From: Hypoxylon rubiginosum
Lineage: Eukaryota; Ascomycota; Sordariomycetes; Xylariales; Hypoxylaceae
Length of the DNA stretch: 64,000 nt
NCBI GenBank assembly: GCA_902806565.1
Contig: CADCXA010000051.1
Coordinates: forward strand, 1-64,000
Direction: 5' to 3'
Shown here: positions 47,064-60,750 of the stretch, piece by piece
Layout of the letters: each line of letters starts with the position of its first letter
Numbering within the stretch: the first letter of the stretch is position 1
The notes under the pieces: generated by a model
Databases searched by the model: none
The model's input: the letters and a program-made list of their open reading frames with translations, nothing else
Told to the model about the DNA's origin: nothing
Made by a program: the position numbers and the translations under genes

Positions 47064-49461
47064 CTATGCGGTATCCGTTGTTCTCGGCTTTTCCTCCGCT
47101 CTGGCGTTATCCTTCGCCCCGACAGCATTGTCATGCTCAGACTCATGCTCATGCTCATCTTCATCCAACTTCGCATCTAAGCTCTTGCTGTCTCGTCTCA
47201 ACGCAGTATACTTCCGCGGACTTACGGGGCTCGAAGATCCGCTCTCGTCTGCCGACCCCGCTGCATCGAGAACACTTTCGTCAAAGCTATCTTGCGTCAG
47301 GGGTCGCCTCATGTCGTTCCCTTCGCTGGCTCGATGCAGCTGTACGTCCGACATCTGTATCTTTTCGCTGCTGGGGAAGCCCGGCGAGGACAGCGCAGGG
47401 CTACTAAGCGGTGTGCCATTCTTTTCACCGGTTGAGTCCGCGTTTGAGGATCTCGATTTGCGACCGCCGCCAAAGCCCCATCCGCCTCCCCCACTACCGG
47501 CGCTGCTGGTGGAATTATTATTATTCGACCGACCCCAGCCTTGTTTCCGTTTCTGATCTGCCCACGATGTCCAGCTGCCAATGTATGCACCTGCCCTTGA
47601 GCCAACAGAACTTCCTGTATGCTGTGTCTTGTTGGGGTCTCCATTGTAAGTCGCGGCGGATCCGTTCTTCTCTCCGCTTTCTGCCTTTTGAGATTCTTCG
47701 GCACGCTTCCTTTGCGCTTCACGGAGGGCTTCCATATCAGCATATAACTTGTTGAACATGGTGCTTGCTTTGTCTCGTCCCGCAGCCAAATTTCTTCCCA
47801 GTACCTCCTTGCCAACGGCGAATCTCTCGTCGAGATGTAAGTCTTGCACTTGCTGCTGGATGCGGCGTTGGACATCATCGACAGTTAAGCCACCTGCACA
47901 GGGGTGTTTCGGCTCCACAATATCGAATAAGTGAGAATCTGTATTCAAATCCCAGATGCGATAGTTCTCCGTCTTCATCCAGTACTCAACCCATTCATTA
48001 CTAAAATCCAAAGACGGATCTCCTTCGATGTGTGGCAGTAGCATCCGGGGGTTGTGCGCATTTTGGGTGAGGTAGTTGTGATATTTGACGGACGAAATGA
48101 GTGATAGAAGATACTCTTCAAATTGAAGTCGGATGAACTCTTCGCTGCCGCGATACCCCATCGTTTTCGGCCGGCCCGGGTTTGAGTCGTCCCATGTGTC
48201 GTTGACTTCCTGCGTGATAAAATCGATCCATCGCCTGTCCGAGTGTGAAAGCGCCAACGCAGTGCGAAGTGAGGTGGACGTAATATTTATCGAGTTCTCA
48301 TCAAGGTTGATTAGTATGTCGCTGTATCGGTCCTTCTGCTGTAACAATAACGAATTTGTGCTGCCAACTATATACGACTTTGTACCGAAATCCGCGAGGA
48401 TGTCCAATTGCTGAAGAGGGGTGTACGGCCCAAACAAGCTCCCCTATACTGGCTGATCAGTGCGTGTCCTTGTCTCCAAGGGCGCATATAAAACACCCAC
48501 CTTGCCAAATATTTGCAGCGGTAGACCCATGTACGAGAGTAATGAGTTTCGATCACTAGTTCTCAAGCTCGTCGGCCGGCTTAGCTTCTTCTCGTAACTG
48601 TTCAAATCTGGCCCTGCGGAATCTTGGAGGTTCCTTAATAAACCTGGGATTAAAGATATAAGGGAGAACTGCATCATGCATAGACGCTCGCACCGCGAGC
48701 CGAAGAAGAGCATCTGGTTTTTTCATGAGTCTCAGTCAAAACAAAGTGTGAATTAACTGATTACTGACCTTGGGTTGTAAGAGGCAGCATTTTAGGAGCA
48801 CTAAAGTCTGCCAACGGAATTCCCGAACCAGTTCTCGAAGACTCATGCCCAAGTACTGATCTCTATCAACCTCTTCATTGAGCTGACCGCGTGCCTTCTC
48901 CTCTGCAAGGCTTTCCTGAAATCTCCGCAAGATTTCGACGTCGCTGAACTCTCGCTGCGCAAACCATGCACTGGTTACCACAGATAATCGTTCCCTTAGC
49001 AAGCCAAAGAATTGCGGACTGTCGGCTATTACCACGACCGCCTTCTGAACTGTTGAACGAGTCACATCGGAAGGCCTGACCAGCAATTGCGAGGCATCCA
49101 ACTGTCTTGTACAGGATATGCCAAAGAGCGATGTTGCAGGAGAGTCTTCAGTAGCTGGGCGTAGGAGGGTGAAATATGAGAAGTCTTCTGTTGATCTATA
49201 AACCCATTAGCCAGACCAGATATATAGGGCGGTACGGCGAAAATCAACTCACGCGTGAGCCCCGTCGCTCAAAGCCATGAAAGGAAGCAATGTCCAGTCA
49301 TACTCGGCTGCTGGATCGCTCCCTTCCGGTACGCCAAACCACCTCTCAACTTCAGGGCCCCTATGGTGGTGAAAGTCTACAACTGTCACAAGAGGTATGA
49401 AGCCAGCCTTGTTGCCCGTACCATTCTCCCCGGCACCAGCTAGCATCGAGGTAGCCGCCAT
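47064..49461 (-). CDS. AVL9: Late secretory pathway protein AVL9 (DENN-related), four exons
   Basis: Exons 49461-49253, 49195-48769, 48713-48501 and 48443-47064 join in frame to 742 aa; the introns are 57, 55 and 57 bp. The N-terminus contains VVDFHHHRGPEVERWFG, the hallmark of the Avl9 domain (PF09794), followed across intron 1 by STEDFSYFTL. Exon 4 includes FGPYTPLQQLDIL and YIVGSTNSLLLQQ, typical of the second half of the domain. AVL9 proteins are DENN-like and act in exocytic transport from the Golgi in yeast. The C-terminal 250 residues are low complexity: an Asn run, a Gly-rich stretch and a His/Glu/Asp repeat. The start ATG gives MAATSM; no ATG lies upstream in the exon. Confidence 0.87.
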
Positions 49462-51704
49462 TATGATAGTTTGTAGGTCTGAAAGCAAACGATACTATAG
49501 ACGAGAGCCTGTGCGCGTGGTGGTTCGAGAGTGTTTCAGTCGAAGTCGGCTCTTATGGGCGAATCGTCGGTTATGCTGGGCTCGGAGCAACAATGGACTA
49601 AAACTGCTAGGGGAGTAACGATAAAGTGGGAATCTATCCAAGCAGTTTAGATTCTCATACGAAGAGGGATCGGCGCGACTAAGTGACTCGAGCGGAATGA
49701 GAAGAGGCGGTGAGTTTAGAGTCCGCTAAGCAACGGGTCGAGGATGAGGAACGCCGGCTAAGGAGACGAGCGATAGGCTTAGAGTCTGCAATAATGAAAC
49801 AACAGGAACCCTCGCTACGGCGTGCTCTGTCGAACAGGTTGCCAAAGTCGAGATCGGGATCGAGCTAGATCAGTAGAGAAAGGGACGTCAATGGGCCAGT
49901 CCTAGTGGAAATGTAAGCAGATTCCCGAGGTCTAACACTAGCGGTGGCTCCCATCGACGTCGAAGTAAATAAGTTCTGCGGAAGAAAAAGATGTGATCGG
50001 ATCGGTCGAGGTCACACGAGAGCCATTGGCAAAATAATATCCATGGTCTTCAATGCCTCTTGGGACATCGAGATATTGCTCATGCAAGCAAGGTGGAAAA
50101 GTATAGTATTTTGGACAATGGGCTTAGGGAGAATTTGGTATTTACATGTCGAGAAGGAAATTCCTTGGGAGAAAAAAAGAAGATTGGATAATATCCCATT
50201 TTCTTTAAGGTCCCCACGCCAATGATTTAGTGATGGTCAGCGCTACGACTTACAACGTAAATGTTACCCCACCTACCCTCCAATCTATCCCAGTCATCCC
50301 AGTCCCCGATGACAGAACACAAAAGTTGGGGCTTTTTTTTTTTTTTAGTGAGGTGGAGGTACCTAAGGTAGAGTCCTAGCTCCCCTGGAGAAACTAACCA
50401 CCGATCTTCCAATCAGGTCCGAATAGGGGCTTTTACAGCTTTCTGCAGCACCTCAGCTTCCATTCAAAAAGACCGATAACCCACTATGCATATGATATCT
50501 TCAGCATCTATCTGATTCAGATACCGTACATTAATTGTAGATAAACATAGATACGCATACCTGCATGTAGATAGTTGGAATCTATGGAACAAATAGACAC
50601 CTATCTGAATAGGGGGTACATACAGAAATACCAACACCATAACAAGGATCGCGAGTGTTTATTCGCATTATTCATCACTTATCACTCATCTATCAGCAGC
50701 CAAATAGGATGTTTTCGAGAGAAAAGAAACAAAGACTTATCACCTTTCGGATTCCTTGTAACCGCGCTCTCCTCGTCTAGCTAGGTGCTACCTTATTCGC
50801 CTATCTAACCTACAAGAGACAACAAGAAAAGTATTTTGTGGCGATTATGCCATGCCAACTGTCTTGCATTGCATAAACGACCTACAACATATGATAGCCC
50901 CCCATCCTCCATCTCCCATCCCGCATTGAAGCAGCAAGCAGCAAGCAGCAAGCAGCAGCAGCAAGTAAAGCAAGATTGCCAAGTCTCCGACTGCTTCCAA
51001 GAGAACTACCAATCTCATGCACGTTCGAACGGAATATGCCACCCCTATATTTGTGTTACCTGCCCGCTACCTACCAATATTTCCCGACGGCCGGTAATTT
51101 TTTTTGTCTCGTCTTGCTACAAAACTTGACCGATGCTAGGATAACAGGATCTGCATATACGCATAAGGTATAGCTATAGCTATCCACCCACCCGTACGAA
51201 TGGGATGAGATGGGATGAAAACCGGGGGCAATATAGCCGCATGTCGAACGCAGGGTAATCATTTCCAAACAGAACCGGGACACATCAATAACAGAGCTTC
51301 CTATAGATTATAGATGGGGGTTAGCTCGAGAGGCCGACAACCAATTCGTCGACGACAGATTTATATGGTATATTCGGTTGACAGCCCATAAAAAGACCAC
51401 CTCTTACTGTATAGGTGTAAAGATGGCAAAGATCCGAGTTCACATCAACAGATTATCAGGCTTTATATTACCTCCTAGGCAATATTATAGAAAGCAATTC
51501 CTTGTGGTCTTTCCAAAGGGTACACATCACGTATCCCTTCCAGGGCGGCAAACGAGGCGAAAGCGAAATGTAATAAACTCCCGTTGGTATCTCTTTAAGA
51601 GTTGCTACCTAACAATATCCCCCTTTTCATAAAAACATCAGCTGGCTTCTCGAAATCTAAATGGTTGTTTTGCGTTTTCCCTCGTCACTGTCGTAGATCT
51701 AGCT
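49462..51704. other. Intergenic, about 2.2 kb
   Basis: No gene is supported. It contains a 14-base T run at 50,333-50,346 and a 7-bp AGCAGCA-type repeat near 50,929-50,963. It holds the AVL9 promoter and the BRO1 3' region. Confidence 0.5.
50929..50963. repeat. AGCAGCA-type tandem repeat
   Basis: Consecutive AAGCAGC units followed by CAG triplets form a short low-complexity run. Confidence 0.8.
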
Positions 51705-54700
51705 CTATTTCCAAGCATTCAAACCCGCCCACGGATCGCCGTGCTGTTGCGGTTGCGCTGGCCGAGAGCCTGCGGCGGCGCCTTGGGCGTTGCCGTACGG
51801 ATATTCTTGTTGTTGCGAGTACATCGTTTGTTGCGGGCCTAGGGGCGGCGGTCCGGGAGGCGGAGGGGGCGGCACGAAGCCGGCAGGCATGTATTGTTGG
51901 GGCGCCTGAGCTTGCGGGTTTCCATATGTGCTGTACTGATTCGACGCGAAGGAGGTTTGCGTTGGCGGAGGCGAGGCAGGGCCTCTACTACCGACGCCAA
52001 CCCCGAAGGTAGTCTGGTTCGGGGGTGGCGAGGCAGGCCCAGGGTTTCGGCCCCAATTACTAGGGTTGTACGCGGCTTGACCGAATGGTTGGTTGTTCTG
52101 CTGCGGGTTGGGAGTGAAGGACTGCTGTACTGTAGGCTTATAGGTGTTGCTCGGCGGTGGACTAGAATAGCTAGGATAGTTGGATTGGTTGGGCGGCGGA
52201 GAAGTCGGCACTTGATACTGGCCAGTGATGTTGGGTTGCGGATATCGAGGAGAATTTGAGAACGAGAGTGGTGTTGGCACAGGCCGTGTCGAGCTAGGTT
52301 TCGGTGGCGGTGACGGGCCAGGGTCCATAGACATACGCTCCATTAGTCCACGAAGTCTTTCCCGCTCGGCCTCAGCTTGGTTGCTCTTATTTGCAGCCAT
52401 CTCTTGCTCGATCTGGGTAAGCAGTTGAGCACCTTCTGACCTACGATTGTTGACGAAAGTCTCGACATTCTTCTCGAGGCTATCAACTGTCTCCTTCATC
52501 TCGGTGTACCAATTTTTTGCACTTTGCAGACCTGATTCGAGGTCGAGGAACTCCTGATATGCCCTCTTATACTTGTTTACGACCGTATTCCTTTGTCGTT
52601 GTATGTTCTCATACTTGCTACGCTCCGAGCGTACTCGCTTGTCCTGAAGGAGATGGCTGAATGATGCTTGCAGCTCCTTCATTAGCGAAGACTGCTTATG
52701 GTTTGCCTGTAGGATTCGGGTTTGGTGAGGGCGGAACTTCTCCAATTCAGATTGGAATAGTTCTTTCTCGAAATTCGGTATCGATTTCTTGTTTAGAATA
52801 AGGATTTGTGAGATGTCATCCTCATGGACCTTGTTTTGGTTAGTAAAGGCATATTGGTATCCTTGAATATTTTTCAGACTCACCTTGTCCTTGAGATCTT
52901 TCAATACTTGGTTCCGTTCCCTCTTGACCAAATTCAGCCTCTTGAGAACATCCTCAACTCGAGCAATCTGCTCGGCGACGCTCGGGCTGTCATCTTCAAA
53001 ATCAGCATCAAGCAAGTTCAGCTCGCCGCCCGCCGGGCTTGTCGCATTGCTAGATTTCGCCCTGACTTTACTCAGCGCAATTTGGAATAGTGAATCGACT
53101 TCGCCGGTTTGCGCGGCATTCCGCATCTCCTCAAAGTCTACCTCGTTCTGCCGGAACTTGGCATATAGTTGACCATCACTTTTTGCTGCTTCGTCGAGAG
53201 CTTCCCTATAGTTTCTGATGTTCCCTCTCAGAGTGACCGTGAGCCGGGAGCTAGGTTGTTGTGTCCACTCGCTCTCGTATTTCGACCTCATCTTCTCGCA
53301 CACACTCTCTTCCATATCAAGCTGTTTCGAGCATCTATCCAAAACAGCCACAATCGCGTCTTTATCTATGCGCAATGTATCGAATATCGAGATGGGATTC
53401 TCATGCCCCGCAACATCGTCGCACCAAGTTTGGAAATCGGTGTCAGGTCGAATGTCCTGTTCGACACCCCCCTTTAATACCTTCAAAGCGTTTGGTAGCT
53501 TCAGGTAGTCCAAGCTCGCGGCCATCTCGCCATTAGCCAGATCCACTCTCTCGGTCTCTGCCCGTACCAATTTTGCCTTCTCCTCGTCATACAAGCTCGC
53601 GGACTCGGTGACAGTAAATGGAACGATTTTCGCAAATAGATCCGGTCCTGTTATGCGTTGAATATCCTGGCCTGCGTAGAGTTCGTTCACCGGTATGGGC
53701 TTCGCAGCGGGCAGTTTTGGTACTGGAATTAGACTGGCCTCGGCAGGAACCGTCTGGTGGTAGATATAGTCGTTGTCCTTAATCAATCCTCTCAGCTTCT
53801 CCTGAATAGTTGTCAGGTTCCGTTTCGTGATTTCCGACAATAAAACCCCCGTATCGGCACTCAAGTTCGAACTAGGCGGCATAGTGGTAGGGAAGTTATT
53901 GGCTACCCTATTAGCCTCTTTCGCCTGGATCTCGGCTGTCGTGAGTCTTGCAACAGCGACGCCGTACGAGTTGGCATCTTCATCAGCAAGAGCTTGGTAA
54001 TATTGTGCGTTTGAGGTCATCAGATTAGACTTGATCTAGACGTGCGTCAGTTCTCGTTCCCGACCAGTGCGGATCTTAGGAGGCAAACCTGAATGAAGAG
54101 AAGCCAAACTTTCTCGAAGATAGCCTTGTTGACGTTTTCTTGAACCCCTTCGAATGCCTGCTGGTACAGGTAGGCGGCTTGGCTAGACAGCTTTGCCAAC
54201 AAGCCTACTTTCTTCTGGTCGGCGACCTGTTTCTCCAGAAAGATCTCCTGAGCTTGCGCGAGTGTTATCTGAATCAAAGTCTTAACGGTGTCCCTGCTCA
54301 GATCGGACGACGGCGCATGTAGAAAGTTCTCGTTGATGTAGGTAAACATGCCGGCGGAAGCTTGGAAGGAGTGGTATGCGGTCTTGAGACCAGACTCTTC
54401 GGACCGGGTTTGGTTGGCGGCATGGCAGGACAAAACGGCGGAGATGTTGAAGATGATGGAAGCTTTCTCAAACGCTAACGAGTATTGAGTCGTGGATTTA
54501 TGGGTAAATGCGTCGAACCTATCGTCTTCAAAATCAGAATACTGTGTTGCCAATGTTGAGTTGACTAAGTGCGAAGGGATGGTCATACCAGGTAAACGAT
54601 ATCTTGATATGTTGCTCGTCGACTGGAAAGCGAAGGTCTAGTAGCTCGAGCTGGCCATAGTATCTGTATAGCAAGTCTCTTCCAGTCGTGCTATCTTTAC

Positions 54701-54866
54701 CGGCACCCCTCATGTCCTGGCGCAACCGGTTGAGGGTTGCGCACTCTTCCGCATATCTTTCCGGGTCATCTCCGTAAGTATCTCTAATATACGTCTTTAG
54801 CGGGGTGATCCAGTCGATCTCGTTGGTGGCCTTTAGAGGCACCGAGATCATGGGAGTCTGCGTCAT
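51705..54866 (-). CDS. BRO1: BRO1 (ALIX-like ESCRT-associated protein), three exons
   Basis: Exons 54866-54589, 54518-54089 and 54035-51705 join to 1012 aa; the introns are 70 and 53 bp. The N-terminal BRO1 domain (about 1-390) begins PMISVPLKATNEIDWITPL and contains YGDDPERYAEECATLNRLR, YRYYGQLELLDLRFP and SIIFNISAVLSCHAA. A coiled V domain follows (about 400-730), then a Pro/Gln-rich tail with PPPPPPGPPP. The opening residues fit BRO1 rather than its paralog PalA/Rim20. BRO1 binds Snf7 of ESCRT-III on endosomes and recruits the Doa4-type deubiquitinase during sorting of ubiquitinated membrane cargo. Intron 2 interrupts FIQ-IKSN within the BRO1 domain. Confidence 0.92.
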
Positions 54867-57009
54867 GGTGCAGTAGAAACCTATGCCCTCGCAAATTCCC
54901 TCTTTTCAGAACCGTAAAGATCCCTTCTCATATATGCGAAATAGCGTTGGGGAGGATTCGATAGCGGCGCAGAAGTAGGCGAGGAGGGTGTGGGGCAGAT
55001 GTTACTTGATATTGTGCTGACGACGATAGCTATATCCAGTCACGAATGGTGCGTAGGCAGTAGGTAAGGTAAGTCGTCAATTCTAGCGCAGAATGTTTCG
55101 TTTCGAATCAGTTGTCTAGAAATTTCCTCGTACTAGATCTTGGTGTGTCTACCAACATGCTGTCGCTGAAAAAGCAATGTTGCAAATAGGTTGGTCGGAC
55201 AAGATGCAAGGTGCGAGTGCAGCCCAATAGACCCGCTTACGACGTTGGAATAGACAGGTAGGAATACGGAGTAGGTAAGAGGTTCGAAGGTCGAGCTGGT
55301 CAACTAGTATGACACATGAGTAAGGTAACACGCGGCGCGTTTGTGAATACAATCGGAACGCATGAATATGGCCATGCGAACAGAAAGGTAGGCGGTAGAC
55401 GACAGGACAGTGGATGTATTGATGTCTTGGGTTAGAACTTAGAAGTGCCCGGACTGGCGACTGGCGTCTATCAAGTAGCCGCCGAGATCATCTAAAGCCT
55501 ATCGACTTTAGGTGGGGTCTACCGCCTAGTAGCAGCCGATGGTACCTATACCAAAGGTAGCAGGTGGGGAAATAGGAATGTTGTTTATCAGGTTAGCAGC
55601 GGGTGCTTAATCAATCTTACAGACTTAAGGTTATCATTGTACTATTCGAATGTCTTTTTACCAGATAGTGAGTTTGAAGCTTTCACAATAGTCAGCCTCT
55701 TATATAGGTCATGTCGTTTTAGTTTTCTTTGCATCTAGATTTATTTGCACTTTTAAACTTGGCCTGCAGGGACCTCGGCATATTCAAGCCACCGCTGCTC
55801 ACTTAATGCTTTTTAGTGGTATGAAATCACCGACTCACCTTAATAATTCAGATCAGCAATACGACCGGAGGCGGACGCGGCACCACTACACCACCCATTT
55901 ATGTTGAAGAAACTAGGCACCCCAACTCACCGACACGATACCCAGTTCACTTGATACGAGGCAGTTAGGTGTAGTCGGTCGCCTATTCGGGGTGTAACGT
56001 GGCGCTTAGTACGAGACAGTGACTTGCGATAATGGACTCACATAGCGAGGTACCTATAAACATATTGTACAGCTCGCCGTCCTCAATAGCTAAAGGCCCT
56101 CTTCCGAATTCCCTATACGGGCCAATTCTAATCGTCGATGTGCTAAGACAAATCGGTCACCTGTCTCCTGAATCACAAATTCCGGGCCTTCTCGCACGCA
56201 GATATATAGCGTTCCCGGAACCGATGTTCACTATAACGTGTTATTAAAGCAGTAGGCATCCCCAATAGCGAACACACTTATGCAGGTGACGAAGGACGAA
56301 AGACCCCTCTATCGTACGTCATTGGCTACGACCGGCAGTCCTCCTTAACCCGACCCGTGCGGTGATTGGTGCCTATGGCGGTTAGCTTCGAGACCCGGAA
56401 GAGGAAGCAAGGGATGCTGGCGCCTAGCGGGCCGCTGCTGCGACCTTAACCTAGTAGGGCTGCTTCTCACTTCCTCCTCCATCCGTGTCAGTGGCAGCGT
56501 GGGCACGCGGCTCATCCAACCGAGGCCAGTTCTGCAGCCACCTGTTGGATCCTTATGTATTCCGCACATTATACATCATCATGCTTGATACATACATGGT
56601 ACGTACATGCTTCATACACGCGTAGGAAAAGGCCCCCATGTGAAACGAGACAACTAGATAGGGATCTAAAGGTTTGTTCATTATATATTTGGATTGAGCA
56701 GAGTAGCCTCGCACTATTAGATGTTGCTTACTACACCTATTAGTAGTACATACACAAATCAGAACACCTATGATTTTCATCATCGAGGCACACAAGGCTG
56801 CTCTCGTTGGGTGAGTCGCTTCCGCCTGGGACGCCTGGGCATCACCGATCCGTTCTCAACACCATCCATGCAATCCTGATTTCTATGTCTATATTCCGAG
56901 CGCAATCTCCGTAGCATAGCTCCCAGCCGTGCAAGTATGGTACATTTTTGGGGGGAATATGTTACCTGTTCGTCTAGAAACGAGCATGTCTGATTATGTA
57001 GGTGCAAGT
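54867..57009. other. Intergenic, about 2.1 kb
   Basis: BRO1 promoter and MDJ1 3' flank. Only short frames without domains are present; no RNA gene is recognised. Confidence 0.5.
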
Positions 57010-58751
57010 TCAGCCTGAACCAGAGCCGGACTCTTTCTTAGGGGGTTCCTCGGGTTTCTTCTCATCGCCCTCGCCAGGACCCTTTTCTTCTGGTTTCTGG
57101 TGAGCTGGGTGGTTTGTCAGGTTATGCCATATCGACTTCAAAAACCCTTCATTCCTATGCGACTCGGGGTCATCATCTTTAGTTGCTTCTTGAGGCGAGC
57201 CCTCAGATCTGCGAGTTGCCTTGGTCAGCCGCGTAGCTAGGTGAATTTAGAAAATATAGCCCACTTACCCTGGCATTCGAACGTTCATTATCCGTTTGGC
57301 CGTCTTGTCACCCATCTCGTCTGCCAACATCTCCAGAATCGTCCTCTGATTAGCGGAAAGATATTTCGGCATCGCGACTCGGAATTCGACCTTTAGGTCT
57401 CCCGAGTTACTCCGTCGAACGCCCAACTTCTTCATGCCCATTCCAGCCAGTGTTATCTTGTCACCTGTGCTTGTGCCAGTCCCAACTTTCACATTGACTT
57501 GGCCATCTAGCGTAGGAATCGTCACTTCACCACCCAGCATCGCCGTGGTCAATGGGATGGTTGCGGTGTAAAGAATGTCAGACCCAGCTCGCTTAAACTT
57601 TGGGTCTGTCGCGACTCGAACGAAAACATAGAGGTCTCCTCGGGCCGTCCTAGAATTGGCCTCCGTAGTGCCACCGGTGACGGGGGCGTCGCCTTCTCCA
57701 TCTAATCGTAACCTCATCCCATCTTCGATACCTGCCGGAATGTCCACAGTGATGGTCTTGCGCTCCCTAACAACCCCGGCGCCGGAGCAAGTTCGACAAT
57801 CCGATCCCTTAGGGGCTACTTGGCCAGTACCCTTGCAAGTCCCACAAGTAGACGCCATCTGGAAACCGCCAGTCATAAAATGGACCTGCGTGCCGGTACC
57901 GCCGCACGATTTACATTCTGTTCGTTTGGTGCCCGGCTTCAGACCGCTTCCGGTGCATGTGTGACATTGTACGAGTGGGTGTATCGTGATCGTTTTGCTT
58001 GTTCCTCTGGCCGCCTCCATAAATGATATGCTCGTTTGTATTTCGATATTCTCTCCAACAAGGATTTCCTGCGCAAATGGATTCCTGCCGCCGGCGCGAG
58101 CTTGCCCACCGAAAGGACCACCTCGGCCGCCGGTGAATGCGGAAAAGAGATCATCGAAGTTGAAATTCGAACCGAACCCTCCTTGCCCGCCAAAGCCCGT
58201 AAAAGGATTTCCAGCGCCTCCAAACGGGTCACCGCCGGGTTGAGGCCCAGCATTAGGATCGAATCCGGCCGCCCCAAATTGGTCGTACTGCTCTTTCTTC
58301 TTCGGATCGGATAGGATTTCGTACGCGGACTGGATCTCGCCAAACTTGTCTTTTGCGGACGGGTCCTTATTCGTATCTGGATGGTACTTCTTGGCTAGTC
58401 CGTAGTAAGCCTTCTTGATGTCACCGGCCGAAGCTGATTTGCCAACACCGAGGGTCTGATACGGGTCTTTAATTGCGAGAGCATTGGAGGTTGCGTGGAA
58501 GGACTATATTGCAATCAGTTAGCAGGGGTAGGACATGGGCTTATCTAGGGACAACGACGAACCCTTCTGAATGGGGTAGCTTGGAAAGTCGGTCTCGCTG
58601 CCGTGTGATTTGGTTTACTCGATAAGGTGCAAATATTACTGTGCTGGGCTCGCTTCCGTAAGTTTTGTCGTAATCTTTGCCTTCGACATATCTGAGCAGG
58701 GGAGAGTATGCGAGATGGTATCGCTGCCCTCGTGAATAGTGTAGAATTCAT
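57010..58751 (-). CDS. MDJ1: Mitochondrial type I DnaJ chaperone MDJ1, three exons
   Basis: Exons 58751-58563, 58503-57269 and 57208-57010 join to 540 aa; the introns are 59 and 60 bp. An Arg-rich N-terminal presequence ends in RRSFHATS, a plausible mitochondrial cleavage region. The J domain (about 75-140) has the HPD motif at 104-106, followed by a Gly/Phe-rich linker. The zinc-binding domain has four CxxCxGxG repeats: [24 protein letters not shown] and CRTCSGAG. The C-terminal substrate-binding part contains GDLYVFVRV and [10 protein letters not shown]. The last exon is a Pro/Glu/Lys-rich tail. As Hsp40 partner of mitochondrial Hsp70 it supports matrix protein folding. The chosen acceptor (57209) has a CTGAC branch site and keeps the frame through the tail. 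Confidence 0.93.
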
Positions 58752-60139
58752 GTTGAATGCTCCTGATTACGCCTCAAGTTCTGACAGAGCTGTTGAAATT
58801 CTTCATGTTACGCATAAACAAGAACTATGAATGGCACATATCAAAAAGTGTCGGTATGGACGACGTTTAGAAGGTGAAGCTTGTCGCAATGGCAGAATGG
58901 AGGCTCGAACTTTTTTTTACGCTAAGGACCGGTGCCGAGTGGACGGGAAGATTCTCGATCCTCCAAGAGCTCCACCCTGGAGATCCTTCGTGTATGCAAA
59001 GCCACACAGAGTCAGCGCACCAGCCACAGACCCATTCAGTTGATATCTAATCCGTAATGTCGAATTGGATACATGTGGTCTCGAAATTCATTTAGGATGT
59101 ACATAACTTAATCCATCGCAATCCGGTAGTTCGGATGAATAAGAGAGCATAACGGTATTTAACAAATTACCCCTTTATATACATGTATGTAGTTGGTTTG
59201 GTTTTAAGCGGCACCTTGTGCTCTTATGCTTTGGTACCTGGATATCAATCATAAGTGATGAGCAAATAGGTAAGTATCAAAGCGACAACCCTAATACACC
59301 CAAAGAAGAGAATTAAGCTTAAAAGCTATTTGGAGCCAATATCGAAAGCCAAGAGTTAACCTATCTCTATCCAGTCTTGGCATCCTATTCGCCATGGTCA
59401 TCGTCTTGAGCGCCAGAGTTAACTTCAACTCAACTGCCAGGTAGATACTTAAGTACTAATCCCGCAACGATTCAGCTCCCTCAGATTGAAACATCCAATA
59501 CACATACCTAACCCAATTTACCCATCTCGGTAGGTCACAATTGTCGGAGTTTATTAAGAGATGCAGTGCCACCAAACACCTGCGCCAATCTGTCATTACT
59601 AAATAGAAATTGGAGCGTGTCCCGCCTCAGACCCGCGTGAGGGGTTCACGTCTACAGATCCACAGACCGGGTGAAACTCAAACAAAAAAGAAAAGTGGCT
59701 ATCCCGCCCACGTTGTCTAGCGCATCGACAAGTTCGAAGCCGGTAAAGATTAAAGCCAAAAATGTATAAGAATTTATATACGCTGAACTACACATGTGCC
59801 AGAGTCAAGTTTCTAATTCAATGACTTAGGTACATGCCTACCTTATGTATTTCACCTCCAGTCGTTATGTACTTCATCGTCCATAAAGTGCAGTGCTCGT
59901 TAGGTAGGTACCTATAGCGCTCCTTTGTACCCATTCGTCATAGCCATCGGTCATTATTCCTCCGTTAATCGAATCCCACCCGGCGCGAAAACTCCAGGGT
60001 AATGCCGAAAAAAATAATAAGTGTGAGAAACAAAACGAGGTGTGCCTCGACTCAAAGGCCGAGTCTTAAGGGAATAATGCAGTAATGACAGAACCCAGAC
60101 GCCTATATGTTGATCCCCGGGGTATATATGATATAACGA
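58752..60139. other. Intergenic, about 1.4 kb
   Basis: MDJ1 promoter and SAP30 3' flank. It has no recognisable gene, only short frames. Confidence 0.5.
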
Positions 60140-60750
60140 TCACGGTAATGGAGACGCATGTGGTGCATCTTTGTTCCTTCTAATTTTGACCACGCCCGGG
60201 TTTCTGACTTTGTGGACGAAATCGACAATGACATCGTTCTCCTGGACGCCGAGTGCATTGAAATGTTTTCGTACGACTTTGGTGAGATCTTCTTTACTCT
60301 GTCGCCGGTATTCTTGTCTTCGTGCCATTGTAGGCGAGCGCAGGCCGATGCCTGGTCGGGAGAGCACCCAGTGGTGGTAGGGGTTCGCGAAAGCGGTCGG
60401 GGTGTGTAGGAGGTATTTGAGTCGATAGTCGTGCAGAACGTCTCGGTCGAAGGATGTCCATTGCAACTGTTGAATAACTATTGTGAGCTGGCTGTGAAAA
60501 TACTATCGCGGAACAGAAGAGTTGGTCTTACCCCTGGGGCGTGGCCTGGCTGCGGTACAGGTGTCGGTGCAGTCACCGGGCTACCATTGACGGCGTTCAC
60601 GCCTCGCAATTGCGAACCTGTGGAACTAGCAACACGGCGAAGCTTGCCGTTGGTTTGATGGTGGTTCGAGCCATGACCGTTTCGGTCTTTGACGCTCGCA
60701 GTCTCCGACTTTGTGTCGTCGTGGTTCGCTTTCGACTTGGCCGGTGGCAT
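60140..60750 (-). CDS. SAP30: SAP30-type subunit of the Sin3 histone deacetylase complex, two exons
   Basis: Exon 1 is 60750-60532 and exon 2 is 60466-60140, joined across a 65-bp phase-0 intron (donor GTAAGA, acceptor ACAG). The product is 181 aa. The first 70 residues are hydrophilic and disordered. Exon 2 holds the Sin3-binding region of SAP30 (PF13867 type): a DVLHDYRLKYLL helix, the TAFANPYHHWVLSRPGIG linker, and VVRKHFNALGVQENDVIVDF. SAP30 bridges Sin3 and the Rpd3-type deacetylase, so the protein should act in the nucleus in gene repression. It is small but complete by comparison with fungal relatives as I recall them. Confidence 0.77.

Noticed and set aside
52824..53536. Plus-strand frames opposite BRO1
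   Set aside because: Shadows of the conserved BRO1 coding sequence on the minus strand.
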